Assembly (NCBI GenBank): GCA_011037195.1
Contig: JAAEAF010004299.1
Coordinates: forward strand, 37,664-101,663
Length of the DNA stretch: 64,000 nucleotides
Origin: Triatoma infestans
Lineage: Eukaryota; Arthropoda; Insecta; Hemiptera; Reduviidae
Direction: 5' to 3'
The notes beneath the pieces were generated by a model. That model made no database searches and was not told where the DNA came from. It saw only the letters and a list, made by a program, of their open reading frames with translations. Position 1 is the first letter of the stretch; every line of letters begins with the position of its first letter. A program made the position numbers and the translations under genes. Positions 37,201 through 46,939 of this stretch are shown piece after piece.

Positions 37201-38982
37201 TTCGTAATATATTAATGAATTTTCTCACTTTTCTATTGCATTATCTATTCCATTTAACTTTTTATCCAATGAATAACAGAAAAAACTCACCTTATACGAA
37301 TCACTGTACCAAAGTGTGATAGTCTCCGATATTGTTTTATAAATATCTAAATATTCAATATCTGCACATTCCTTTTCTAAATACTTCCGCGCTGTGTCCA
37401 GATGTTTCATTATTTGTAAATGATTATTATTTTTCACCTTCTTTGATTGTACGGCGCTTAATTCTGTATCGATAATTAAAAGTTTATTAACGTGATCCAC
37501 AAGCATATTCGATTCATCTAGTGTATCTTTCATCTTCATTAATTCTTCTGTAAGTGCAGCTACCTCTCGTTTCGTCTGAAAACAAAAAAAAAAATGACAA
37601 ATTTCATTATATTATTTTAATTATATTCAATGCCATTTTGGAACGATCTATAACAGGTGTTAATCATTTTGATGAAGTATGTTTCTCACAAATTAGTGAA
37701 ATTGTTCTAAAGAATGCTGAAGAATCAAATTGTTTTGAACAATTACAGGATTTCCTATGTCCGGGGATACAAAAGCAAGATTGGAATGTTAATATAAAAA
37801 GCAATACAATTCTATTCTAAACAACAGTCTTCCTTAGATTTTTGTCTTTCAACGGTGCTAGGCTGACGAAACTTACGAAACAATTATTGCAGAATATCCA
37901 AGAGGCTTAAGTTATCTTCGCTAAGCTAATTGAGGCTTTAAGCAGAATCAAGAAGTTACTGTTAAACAAATATAGAAAAAGGATCAGATGAATTAAGCTT
38001 AGAGATCTGACGAAAGCAAAGAATGAAAATATAAAGGAGTGTCTAAGAAACGAGATTGAAAATGAAAGCTGGTAGATAAGAATTAAATAATTATTAATAG
38101 GTACCTGTGTATCCAATCGTAACTGTAAGTCTTTAACATCCTCCAATAGTTTTCCTGCTTGTACATGCAAATTCGTGTTATTGCTCATTACAGACTGGAG
38201 CTGAACATAGTGAGAGTTCATGTGATCTTTTACCTCTTCTCTCAGAAGGTTTATTTTTTTGGAAACATCGCTTAAACATTCTTGTAAATCAATTAAATCA
38301 CCCTCATCTAAAAATTAATAAATTATTGAAATAATTCTTCACCTAAACAATCTGCTTAAGTTTTGTTTAGAAAGTTGTATATATAACTAGCTATGTATGT
38401 ATATTGACTAAAGAAGTCATGGTTCATTGAAAAAATAAAGTAAAATAAGGTCCATAGGGAAATCTAATTTATTAACCTAACTGAAACACTGAGGTGTTTC
38501 AAATCTCGCTTATCACACGTAATTTCGATTAATCTAAATAATATCTTCATTTCAAACGTCACTTGATGGTTAAAAAGAAATAAAAGTAATAAGTAGCTTA
38601 GATCGCAATACATTAAAACTATATAGTAAAGGAAATTGAAAAGCTATATGATTAATTGAAATCTATGATAATTGATACGCTTTAAGTTATGGCCATTACG
38701 GCAAAGTCCAAAATGTAAAATATAGCAGTATTCTACTTTGGATTTCTTAGAGTTACTTACAAGTTTCATCAACTGATAATATACAGTCAGATGATTCCTT
38801 TAAACCAAGTATTTATAATATATAAAGTAATTATATAATTTTCTCTCATTGACTGTAATATATTATTTTTAATGTATAAAGTGGACATTTTTTACATAAA
38901 CACTTTCCACATATACACTAAGCATGGTAAAACATAAGATATACCCACTTTTGAAAGATATATTTTCTGTAGATAAATCCAT
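28294..38982 (-). CDS. zw10: Centromere/kinetochore protein zw10, complete (12 coding exons)
   Basis: Coding exons, in transcript order: 38949-38982, 38105-38307, 37291-37575, 35922-36198, 35558-35839, 34459-34607, 32617-32717, 32346-32527, 31516-31722, 30213-30350, 29277-29410 and 28294-28509. The total is 2208 nt, 735 residues plus stop, close to the roughly 780 of vertebrate ZW10. The C-terminus (WADGKGPLANEF, HLIKALFQTSDRRAAVLAAI) is the family signature. Other matching blocks are HNNLMYLA, FVDLVHPLR, IWHGVLPSQTYCKIMG and ARTIMKKNLQDM. ZW10 joins ROD and Zwilch (RZZ) at kinetochores to recruit dynein and the spindle checkpoint, and it acts in ER-Golgi tethering in interphase. The N-terminal exons are heptad-rich and probably coiled coil. 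Every junction is phase-consistent. Donors of exons 1 (GTGGGT) and 6 (GTTTTT) are weak but required by frame. Confidence 0.95.
29460..29640 (+). repeat. Possible tRNA-related repeat fragment
   Basis: AGATGAGTGTAGAGGCGCG and GGTTCGACTTCCGG (29511-29524) resemble a degraded tRNA-like head with a B box. The body differs from the main SINE of the window. It lies in intron 11 of zw10. Confidence 0.35.
30880..31480 (+). repeat. Family A copy in zw10 intron 9
   Basis: Blocks TTTTCCCGGAAAAATGTTAC, ACAAATAAAAGTTGTAG and AACAAAATCGTTGAACCTG, followed by a second partial set at about 31200-31330 (GATTCAAATGAAAGTGATAA). It is inserted between two zw10 exons without disturbing the splice sites. Confidence 0.7.
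33040..33450 (+). repeat. Family A copy in zw10 intron 6
   Basis: It starts near TTCTCTTACTGCAATTTTC, continues with TTTCAAATAAAATTGATAG at about 33239, then TTAAAGGAAATCATTACGAA. The rest of this intron (33450-34450) shows nothing I recognise. Confidence 0.65.
34690..35340 (-). pseudogene. mariner-type transposase remnant in zw10 intron 5
   Basis: Read on the minus strand, a late block gives DFSPSGYFLFRKLKK, then in a shifted frame DLRGCRVLDEKGVKATEEEN and later GIKALYQKYENCV. This is the order of the C-terminal part of mariner (DD34D) transposases, where (D)LSPSDYFLF precedes an LKKxLxGxRF block and GIxxLxxRWxKC. An earlier block, RSPLEDKSRSGR at about 35170, resembles the mid-linker (G)R..VEDxPRSGRP. 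Many stops and frameshifts show long decay. Terminal inverted repeats were not identified. Confidence 0.75.
36650..37200 (-). pseudogene. Non-LTR retrotransposon ORF2 fragment in zw10 intron 3
   Basis: From about 37180 the minus strand reads NWGADPSVCSLSYRTAIRTV, then FDFGSIFYNNGSKSKLGELT, KIQNKCLRIA and HIMRAETLELSLHLGRR. After a frameshift it continues as NRYVLKTTTYSLLISRK. This is the post-palm region of Jockey/R1-like ORF2 proteins (WGAD...LYRAL..S.LDYG..VY..A....L..LD.IQN..LR). It has one clear frameshift and stops; no YADD part remains. Confidence 0.75.
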
Positions 38983-38984
38983 AT

Positions 38985-40130
38985 TTTCTCTTCCTTATTT
39001 TGTTTTCAGATAAAAAGTTATTAATTTACACTTTAAATATATTTTCCAAAGTCTTCATATAAAATAAAACTGTAAAGCTTAAACTTAACATTCAAACACA
39101 ACTCTCTGGCCTTAAAAAAGGTTTTATTCTGAAAAGGTTAGTAAATAAGTGCCGGGAAGCTGTTTTTCATCACTACCTACCTCTTTTAATAGGCTATGAA
39201 ACTAAAAAGGTTTCAATAAAGTTCAATAGATAGAGACATACTTTATAGTCTTCTATTTACTTCCGTCCCCATTATTTCGTCAATTAGGTAATCTTAATGC
39301 GGTAAAGTAAAGTATTGAATTCGGGCCAGATTTTCGAAATTTTTTCAACGGAAATAGATATGGCCAACTTTACCAAAATATTGAAAATCAAAGAAATTTC
39401 AAATTTGTCATTACATTTAGAAGATCCCACTGTACTCTTTAAGCAATAAAATATTCATTCATTCATTCATTTAGAAGATCCTACACTAAAGTTTTGGTCA
39501 AAATCAGTTAACTACTACTTTATTCTAAAGAATTCTAGTAGAAAGAAAAGTGGTTTTCCTGAAAAAGAGAATTGAAGCGGTTAAGGTCACAATGAATTCC
39601 TTTAAATAAGCATATTCTCTTTTTCTCCAAATTACAAATTTTTTGTTCAATAACGCGTTTAATTCTAACTTATGAAGGCCAGCTTTTAGCTTACCAATTA
39701 TATACATACAATTAGACAAAATATTTAAATTATTTAAAAAAAAAATTGAATTATATATACGAATTTGTTTTATACTTAGAAACTGCTCTTTTTCCTGCTT
39801 TCGTTTACACGATTAAATTACATGTAAATTAAATTAAGAAATGTAGTAGTTTACCTCCATCGAGATACCAACGCTTACGAAGATTTTGTTTCAGGGAAAA
39901 TAATCTTGATACAAAAAGAATAAGGCTAATGTTTCTCCTTAGAATACTAATGCTCCTCCTTTCTCCTAAGACTAATGCATCTCCTTAGAAGCGCTTGTGT
40001 CCTCCCCCAGAATCCTCGAAAAATTCTGTTTTCTTGGGAAAATATTATATATATATCATATAATATTTTGTATGATATATATATATATATAGACCATACG
40101 CTAAACAAAATTTTTCTTAGTAACGGGACC
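38985..40130. other. zw10 upstream region
   Basis: The zw10 ATG is at 38982-38980, preceded on its strand by GGAAGAGAAAAT. I did not find a TATA box that stands out in this AT-rich DNA. A 64-codon open stretch at 39525-39719 (-) contains LHKLELNALLNKKFVIWRKR, which looks protein-like, but I recognise no family. A palindromic (TA)-rich stretch lies at about 40048-40092. Confidence 0.4.
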
Positions 40131-40448
40131 CGGAAAAACATGTATTCCGGTGAAAACTACTTTTCTATCTATGCAAGAAGCATTACAAGTTTAAAGAAAA
40201 TCGTAAATTCCAAAACAAATAACAAAAACTTATTCTGTAAAATCGCCCTTACGGTTAACGATTTTCTTCAAATTTGGAATTTTATCAGTTCTATTCAAGA
40301 GTACCGGCTTTGTTAGGCGGAATGCTAGATCTCCGCCAAGGGCAGGTATCAGCTATTAGTTGGTTGACATATGTAGCAATTCGTCTAATACATTCACATC
40401 AACACTATTTTTTTCTTATTATTAAATCTGGGTACCTGAGCGTGGGAC

Positions 40449-41061
40449 CTAAGCCAGTCTGGCTTTTATCTCCCCCAAATCATCCCCCTCATTGATCTCC
40501 CCCGTCAGTCTATCGGTCTGTCTACAATATGCTAAAATATCCTTTAGCTCCAACCCTCTTAGATTTTCCCGCGAGAGTGTTTCCCTCCCAAATACACGAA
40601 ACCTAGAACCAGCGAAACGGGGACACTGATATAAGTATTGATACATCTTATCCCCAACTCCATCATCTCAATTCTGACATACGGGATTAGACGCCTCCCT
40701 ATTTTATGTACACGACCCTTGTGTGTCCAGTCATCACACCTACTAAAGTCTTCATTCTTATCCTACTCAGGGACAGGAGGTAATCCGAAACCCCCAACTT
40801 AATAACTTGAATAAATCTTTTGGACTCCCTCGTGTCCTCCCATTTTTTCTCCAAAACTCTCATCTCCCAAAGTCTAATCTGTCTATCGCAGAACCTCTTA
40901 GTGACGACAAGAGCTAACTCAGGACCAAAAAAAGGTAAGGAGGATCCCTTCCTAGCCAGCCGGTCCGTCCTTTCATTGCCCACTATTCCCGCATGTCCGG
41001 GTACCCAAAAGAGCTGCACTCTGCCCCTCTGGGCTAAGGCATTAAGCCTTATCAACACCAT
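40449..41061 (-). pseudogene. RNase H domain and C-terminus of a non-LTR retrotransposon
   Basis: The upper part encodes VQLFWVPGHAGIVGNERTDR and LARKGSSLPFFGPE, the last RNase H motif of I/R1-type LINE ORF2 proteins. MTGHT follows near the end of the open stretch. After stops, CPRFAGSRFRVFG and LKDILAYCRQT come from the C-terminal cysteine-rich region. The catalytic histidine region (PGHAGI.GNE..D) is intact, but the rest is broken. Confidence 0.8.
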
Positions 41062-41124
41062 TTTAATTCCAACTTGATATTTTTACTGAACATTAATTCC
41101 CTTTAAAGTTTAAAGAGTCAAAAG

Positions 41125-41265
41125 CAAGTGCTTATGCAAAGAACAATTAACAATTAAACCAGAAAAAAATCATGACCAAAAGAACCAGATAATAAAATCA
41201 ATTCACAAGTTTTAATAGTTTAATAAAAAATAATGATCTTGTAAATCATAGATAGAAATAATCTT
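41125..41265 (-). repeat. Duplicated segment B, third (partial) copy
   Basis: The reverse complement matches 24785-24924 over its full length, with few changes (for example ATGATTTACAAGATCATTAT and GATTTTTTTCTGGTTTAATT). It lies just outside the poly-A end of the Jockey element. Confidence 0.85.
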
Positions 41266-41505
41266 TAAAAGTCTCCGCAAGAAGACATAAACAGAAAGTA
41301 TTATATTATGTATTACTAGTTTGTGTATGAATGTCGTTAGACTAATGATTAAGTTTTTTTTTTTTTTGTTTTTTTTTTGTAATTTTATTTGCCATTTACT
41401 ATCTACAAAACAATGCAATCAGTAAATCTGATGGATGATGCTGTGGACGTGATTGGCTGGAGGAGAGAAGCTGCCCACTGGCAACACTCCCGCTTCAGTT
41501 GGTTA

Positions 41506-42069
41506 TTAATCCATGAGATGGTCGCGGGGCCAGCAACGCCTCAGCCGCCGTGGGGGGTTGTCCGGAATAGCTATGGAGGCGAGATTTTGGATTAGAGGAT
41601 TAGAGCATAGAGAAAGAGAGTTATGGAATTTTCGGTATTTACTTTTAGCTGTTTCAGTCACATAGGGTATGTTGAGATCTTTATGAAGAGAAGAGTTTGA
41701 AACGTAGAATGGAGCATCTGTAATTTGACGGAGAATTTTTGATTGAAAGGCTTGGATTTTTTGTGAGTTTGAGCGTTTGGTTGAACCCCACAGTTCAAGT
41801 CCATAAGTCCACATTGGTTTAAGTATGGTGTTGTATAATAGTCGTTTATGTTCTATTGGAAGTTTCGACCGTCTGCCAATTAGTCTTAGTAACAGTTTAT
41901 TCCGTTTGTTGAGTTCCAGTCTTTTTAGTTTAGTATGTGGGTTCCATGTTAGTCGTTTGTCGATATACATCCCAAGGTAGCGAACTAAATTTGCAGGAGA
42001 AAGAGGTACAGAGTTAAAGCTGACTGGTGGAGAAGTACGGCGTCGCAGGTAAAAGTAATGTGTTGACAC
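41506..42069 (-). pseudogene. Jockey ORF2 C-terminal part after the frameshift
   Basis: This continues the reverse transcriptase thumb: SPANLVRYLGMYIDKRLTW, IGRRSKLPIEHKRLLYNTIL, KPMWTYGLELWG, QIQ-like SKILRQITDAPFYVSN, and NIPYVTETAKSKYRKFHNSL. It stops at 41506, about 120 bp before the poly-A. The first handful of codons are out of frame; true homology resumes at about LRRRTSPPVSF. Confidence 0.85.
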
Positions 42070-44219
42070 TTCTGAGGGTTAAATTTTAATCGCCATTTTT
42101 TGGCCCAAGGTTCAAGTATGTCTAAGTGTATCTGTAAGTGAGTGGAAGCTGTTACAGGGTCGGAACTGGAAGCAAGAATGGCGGTGTCGTCAGCGTAAGT
42201 GCATAGTATTGTGTTAGTGTGAGTCGGTATGTCTGCTGTATATACAGTATAGAGAAGAGGACCAAGTATACTACCTTGAGGGACGCCGGCTAGAGCAGGA
42301 GAGTAATCAGAAGTGGCAGAGCCACAACTAACCTGAAAGAAACGGTCTGTAAGATAAGATTTCATAATTAAGTAGTAAGTAGAAGGAAGATTTCTCTTTA
42401 ACTTCCACAACAGCCCCGGATGCCATACCCGATCAAAGGCTTGAGCCACATCAAGGAAGGCCCCGGAGCAATATTGTTTCCGTTCGAGAGAAGAAGAAAT
42501 GGCATCCACTACTCTATGGCATTGGTGTATGGTACTGTGTTGTTGACGAAATCCAAACTGATGAGAGGGGATGACATTTGCAGTTTCAAGAATAGGACAG
42601 ATGCGTTTTAGCAATAATTTTTCTAACAGTTTCCCCATGATCGGTAACAGACTGATGGGCCGGTATGAGGATGGAAGATGAGAAGGTTTATTTGGTTTGG
42701 GAATCATTTTTATGACTGAAAATTTCCATAATGCCGGAAAATATGTAGTTCTCAGTACTGAGTTAAAGATGTAGGTAAGATATACTATTGCCTTTTGTGG
42801 TAGATGACGAAGAATTTCTGAAGTTATTAAGTCAAACCCCGGAGATTTTTTCTTTGGTAAGGATTTTATTAAATATTTTACCTCAGAAGGAGTGAACGCT
42901 TTTGGAGGGAGACAGAGAGGCAAGGCGGTATCTAAGTCAGTTAGTATTTCAGCAGAGTGTATGTCGTCACTAGTGTCTGGATGAGGTGTGAATATGTTGC
43001 TCAGGTGGTCTTTGAATTCGATGGCTTTTTCTAAGTCTGATTTCGTCCATGTTCCGTTATTACGTCTTAAAGGAGAAGGAACAAGTTTGTAAGAGAGTAG
43101 TCGTTTGGTAGCGGTCCAGAGTGATTTGCGGTCAGATGCCAGGGAGGTAACATATTCTTCGTATTTCAGGGATCTGAAGTTTTGAAGTTCACGTTTTAAC
43201 CGTCTAGTCAGTCTGTTGTAAATCAGTCTGTTGTAAATCAGTCTGTCACTCGGGTAGTGAGTACGTTGCCATACTGCTCGAGCTCGTCGTTTTTCTCTAA
43301 TTAGCATTCTGATTAAAACAGGAAGGTTACGTGTTCGGGATTCGGTCTTGTAGAAAGTTTGTTTGGTAGAGTCCCAAATGGAAGTTTGTATTGAAGTAGT
43401 TAGAAAGTTTACTGCGTGATCTATTTCATCTGGCGTTTTTAGGGAGATTAGCAGATTCAGTTTGCTGTCAAGGGTATTTCCGAAAAGTGTCCAGTCAATA
43501 GGTCCAGTAATCAAGGCAGGACGTGGTGAAGCAGGTTTTGGAATCGTGCTGAGGGTAAGAAGAACAGGGCTATGGTCGGAGGAGAGGTCAGTGAGTGTAT
43601 AGGTGTCGAGATATTGAGATGAGATTTTGGAAGAGATAAAAATGTCGAGTATGTCTGGTAATTTGGATGGTGATGTCGGCCAGTATGTAGGTTGGTCTGG
43701 AGAAAAGACGGTATAATGAGAATGAGTGAGTGTGTGTAGAAGAGTTCGCCCGCGAGGATTAGAAGTTCGGCAGCCCCATTGAGGGTGCTTAGCATTATAG
43801 TCCCCACCAGCTAGAAATTTGGGTCCAAGAGTAAGGAAGAATGTCTCGAAATCCACAGAAGAAATAGATTTATTTGGAGGGCAGTAAACTGTTGCCAGAG
43901 TAAAGTTAAAAGGTTGGCAGTCTAAATTAATTTCTGCAGATTGAATGAGTTCATTTTGATAAGCAGGTAATCGGTGGTGAACCAAAGAATTTTTTATTAA
44001 TATTGCAGCTCCACCATGGGATGTATCGTCTGGGTGATCGGTCCTGTGAGTTGTGTAGCCGGGTATGTAAAAGTTAGATCGTCCTGTAAAGTGAGTTTCT
44101 GTGATAAGTGCTACGTCTATTCGTTTGTCATGTAGGAAAATGTCTAATTCGTCTCTGTGAGAGTTCAACCCATTGGAATTCCATAAGAGAATAGTGAGCG
44201 AATGCTGAGAATTGATCAA
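41985..44219 (-). CDS. Jockey element ORF2: endonuclease and reverse transcriptase (frame interrupted)
   Basis: The open frame has 744 codons. Residues about 8-225 are the AP-like endonuclease (LLWNSNGL, ITETHF, GGDYNAKHPQWGC, DIFIS, SSDHSPVLL); the catalytic E, D, N and H positions are all visible. Residues about 430-720 are the reverse transcriptase: KKKSPGFDLITSE, YRPISLLPIMGKLLE, HQFGFR, FLDVAQAFDRVWH, GVPQGSILGPLLY and catalytic YADDTAI. Near 42055 the frame shifts, and the same protein continues in 42069-41506. The first codon is TTG, not ATG, and its bases overlap the ORF1 stop (TTGA). A one-base change from ATGA would explain this. As it stands the element cannot make a full ORF2 protein. 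Confidence 0.9.
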   Translation of the reverse strand: MINSQHSLTILLWNSNGLNSHRDELDIFLHDKRIDVALITETHFTGRSNFYIPGYTTHRTDHPDDTSHGGAAILIKNSLVHHRLPAYQNELIQSAEINLDCQPFNFTLATVYCPPNKSISSVDFETFFLTLGPKFLAGGDYNAKHPQWGCRTSNPRGRTLLHTLTHSHYTVFSPDQPTYWPTSPSKLPDILDIFISSKISSQYLDTYTLTDLSSDHSPVLLTLSTIPKPASPRPALITGPIDWTLFGNTLDSKLNLLISLKTPDEIDHAVNFLTTSIQTSIWDSTKQTFYKTESRTRNLPVLIRMLIREKRRARAVWQRTHYPSDRLIYNRLIYNRLTRRLKRELQNFRSLKYEEYVTSLASDRKSLWTATKRLLSYKLVPSPLRRNNGTWTKSDLEKAIEFKDHLSNIFTPHPDTSDDIHSAEILTDLDTALPLCLPPKAFTPSEVKYLIKSLPKKKSPGFDLITSEILRHLPQKAIVYLTYIFNSVLRTTYFPALWKFSVIKMIPKPNKPSHLPSSYRPISLLPIMGKLLEKLLLKRICPILETANVIPSHQFGFRQQHSTIHQCHRVVDAISSSLERKQYCSGAFLDVAQAFDRVWHPGLLWKLKRNLPSTYYLIMKSYLTDRFFQVSCGSATSDYSPALAGVPQGSILGPLLYTVYTADIPTHTNTILCTYADDTAILASSSDPVTASTHLQIHLDILEPWAKKWRLKFNPQKCQHITFTCDAVLLHQSALTLYLFLLQI

Positions 44220-45574
44220 CGAGACAATTTAGGAATGAGCTCAGTAACGAGAGACGTGAGAAGAGTGATGAGAGGTGTGATGAGAGATTTGAATTCAGAG
44301 ATAAATGTAGTGAGAAGAGAGGTAAGGTCGTTAGAGATAGGAGAGGGAGGTACCAGTGTAGGCTGAGCCGCTGACGGCCCCACGACCCTCGCATATGATA
44401 GACTGTTACTATTAAATGGCCTGGAGGTTCCTTGGTGCCTTGGTTCTTCAGGTGCTAGCTGCGGAAATTCGTTGGCTGCAGGTGCTGGCATAGCTGAACG
44501 GGAGACTGCGCCAAGATGAGGCCGATTTCCACTTCTGTCAAGGCTGGTTCTTCTCCTGAGTCGTAATTCTTTATGGGTTACACAACCCCTATAGTTTGCT
44601 GGGTGATTCCCTAAGCAAAGGGCACAAGTTGGAGGTTGCTCCCGAGGTTTTGTACAGTCTGATGATGGATGGGGGCCTGCACATTTTACGCACCTCGGAT
44701 TATGGTTGCAATATGACCTTGTGTGACCATATTGTTGGCATCTTTTACACTGTAATATTTCTGTGGTCTTATGTGGCTCTTCTATTTTTACAATTGTATA
44801 TACAAGGGTTCTCAAGTTAAATATTTCTTTGTTGTTTTCTTGTGGGTCCAGATCTACAAAGAATAATGGAAGTGGTGATTTTGTGGTGGGGTGTTTAACA
44901 TTTGTGATGTTCCTAACTTTGAAATTGTGGCGTTCTAAATCTTCTTTTATTATTGTTGTTGGTGTGGAGTGGTGTAGGTGTCGTATTACTACTCGGAAGG
45001 CTTTTTCACTTTTAATTTGGTATGTATGAAATTCGGCGTTTGTCCCTTGTAAGTAGTGTATGGCCGCTCTGTATCCATCAACTGTTTTTGTAGATAGCAT
45101 AACACTATCTACACGAGACTTACAGTCAAAAGAATCTGGCCCTAATAGCTGGCTCAAAGTCTTGCAAAAATCTACGTAATTTGAAATATTCTTTATGAAA
45201 ATTGGTGGAGGTTTTGTATTTTTTACTGGCTGAATTTCTTTCTGTGGCTCCCTATCATCCACACTGAGGGGTGCAAAGGGATTTGGAGTGCAAAATATGG
45301 AATCTGTTAGACTAACTTCTTTCAGAGTACGGTTTATTTGATTTTCTGTTTGCATGTCCCTTTGTGAAATTGCTTCCAAAGAATTATTGATATTACACAG
45401 TTTTTGTTCATTATCGTTGGTGTCTACGGTAGAAATAGGCTTGACTTTATTTTTTTTAACTTTTTGTGGAGTGTTTGAATTTAAAAATGATCTTTTTGAG
45501 CTTTTGTTTAGACTGACACTTCTAGTGATCGTGCCATCTGGTTCACAGCTGACATTTTCATCATTAGTCTCCAT
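44216..45574 (-). CDS. Jockey element ORF1: nucleic-acid-binding Gag-like protein
   Basis: This is an intact frame of 452 codons. The N-terminal third is polar and probably disordered. The middle (about residues 155-270) fits the Gag-like/RRM region of Jockey ORF1 proteins, ending with the PRE_C2HC-like VRNITNVKHPTTKSPLPLFF. Three zinc knuckles follow: CKRCQQYGHTRSYC, CVKCAGPHPSSDC and CALCLGNHPANYRGC. The last 90 residues are proline/serine-rich and end in a hydrophobic leucine-rich segment. Such proteins bind the element's RNA to form the particle that targets chromosomes. No stop or frameshift was seen. ORF2 starts overlapping its stop codon. Confidence 0.9.
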   Translation of the reverse strand: METNDENVSCEPDGTITRSVSLNKSSKRSFLNSNTPQKVKKNKVKPISTVDTNDNEQKLCNINNSLEAISQRDMQTENQINRTLKEVSLTDSIFCTPNPFAPLSVDDREPQKEIQPVKNTKPPPIFIKNISNYVDFCKTLSQLLGPDSFDCKSRVDSVMLSTKTVDGYRAAIHYLQGTNAEFHTYQIKSEKAFRVVIRHLHHSTPTTIIKEDLERHNFKVRNITNVKHPTTKSPLPLFFVDLDPQENNKEIFNLRTLVYTIVKIEEPHKTTEILQCKRCQQYGHTRSYCNHNPRCVKCAGPHPSSDCTKPREQPPTCALCLGNHPANYRGCVTHKELRLRRRTSLDRSGNRPHLGAVSRSAMPAPAANEFPQLAPEEPRHQGTSRPFNSNSLSYARVVGPSAAQPTLVPPSPISNDLTSLLTTFISEFKSLITPLITLLTSLVTELIPKLSR

Positions 45575-45979
45575 GTGGGAGAATTAATAATTAAAATTCT
45601 CTAAAAAAAAAAATACTAAAATGTCCATGTACTCACCTAACCTATAATTCACTGTTTATTTACAAGTTCGAAACAAAAAATAACATCAGATTCAACAGTG
45701 TAAATCAAGATGCTTTCAAGTAGAGAGCTTCAAATGACTTAAGAATAGCTCCGCGCACTCATATACCCACTTTTACCTACTTAAATCACTTTGATTTTAA
45801 GAGCAATATCAAGCTGTACACTAAGTAGCACAAGCGCCCAGCTGACGGGATGATGAATTAATGCTGTTTTAGGGTATATTAATGAAAATAATCTTTGCCC
45901 TTGATTTTACGTTTTTATTAGCAACATCTAAACTCTTGAGTCCTAGAAGAACATATGACGCAACAAAAAAAAAAGTCTT

Positions 45980-46460
45980 GACGATTTTTAATATTACATC
46001 GCAAACAAAATCAACGAGCTTTCAAACGCCTTCGTACACAAACAAACCTCGTGACAAAACAATTGACTGACAAATACGTACACAAGTGAAATAGAGACTG
46101 GCAGATGACACAAAACGGAACGCTGACTAAGGAATTTTTTCCGGCAAGCAGGGAAAAGATTGGCAAACTGCCGGTAACGGGTAAATTAACTCAAATCTTG
46201 AGCGAACATGGCAGTATGAGATCCTAGTAGTATCGATTCTACATCATCAATTGTCTGACTCCGACTGCATACTAGGAAGCAGCCAGACAATCCAACATCT
46301 CATTTGTGAATGCTAGCTCCTAGAGCTAAGTTAATACAATAAGTTGTGCTACAGGATGGGAGCTGGCCTGTTGCACTGAAAAATTTCTTTCTGAGTATTT
46401 GGATGTCTTCCTGAATTTTGTTTCTGGAATTGACTTTTGAGAACTATAAAATTGTGATTT
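45980..46460 (+). pseudogene. 3' remnant of another non-LTR retrotransposon
   Basis: The plus strand reads TNLVTKQLTDKYVHK and, after a stop, DWQMTQNGTLTKEFFPASRE, KIGKLPVTGKLTQILSEHGS. After frame changes comes SDSDCILGSSQTIQHLICEC. This matches the C-terminus of LINE ORF2 proteins, where a TKxFFP...LTQ(I/L)LSGHG block precedes a Cys/His zinc motif (C...C...H..C). Only this tail remains, with stops. Confidence 0.7.
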
Positions 46461-46939
46461 TTATTATTGCATTGTGTACTGAATATGTACACTAAAGTGA
46501 ACTATAACTTTATAGAAATACAAAAGTTGAATAATAAATTAAGTTAATGAACGATTTCAAACTGAAATCCTCAGTTCGAGCTAATTTTCACTGACATCAT
46601 TCTGAGTGTTATTATTTGGTTATGTATTTGTTTATTGAATTGTGAGAATACACACATGTTATTTATAAATAGTTATTAACGCATGTATTGTGATGCTGAA
46701 ATATCTGAAATTCGCATACCCTTAGTAGAACATATTCCAGAAGCTGAATAATATTCATTAATTGAAAAATAAAGATGTCTTCCTAAGGAAAAATGAAAAA
46801 TCAATGATAATAATTTTTTAGTTTAAAAGAATTTAAAAATAAATGAATAATGGTTTAAGCAAACTAACTTTTGTAACCATTGGTATTCCGAGTGAACATA
46901 GTAGAAAACAAATGACAAATGTGAATTTACCTATATGAG

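Larger units (their letters stand above)
41355..45855 (-). mobile_element. Jockey-type non-LTR retrotransposon, nearly full length
   Basis: The element reads leftward. A 5' UTR (about 45855-45575) is followed by ORF1 (45574-44216), ORF2 (44219-41506, with one frameshift) and a short 3' UTR ending in a poly-A tract (poly-T at about 41355-41385 on the plus strand). ORF1 has zinc knuckles; ORF2 has an AP-like endonuclease and a reverse transcriptase but no RNase H. That is the Jockey plan. The 5' boundary is estimated from GTCAGCTGGGCGC near 45850; I could not find a target-site duplication. Its base composition is visibly less AT-rich than the surroundings, as expected for a fairly recent insertion. 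Confidence 0.88.

Noticed and set aside
42420..42611. Plus-strand open frame inside Jockey ORF2
   Set aside because: Antisense shadow of the reverse transcriptase.
44596..45029. Plus-strand open frames within 44.6-45.6 kb
   Set aside because: They are antisense shadows of the Jockey ORF1, which has clear zinc knuckles on the minus strand.
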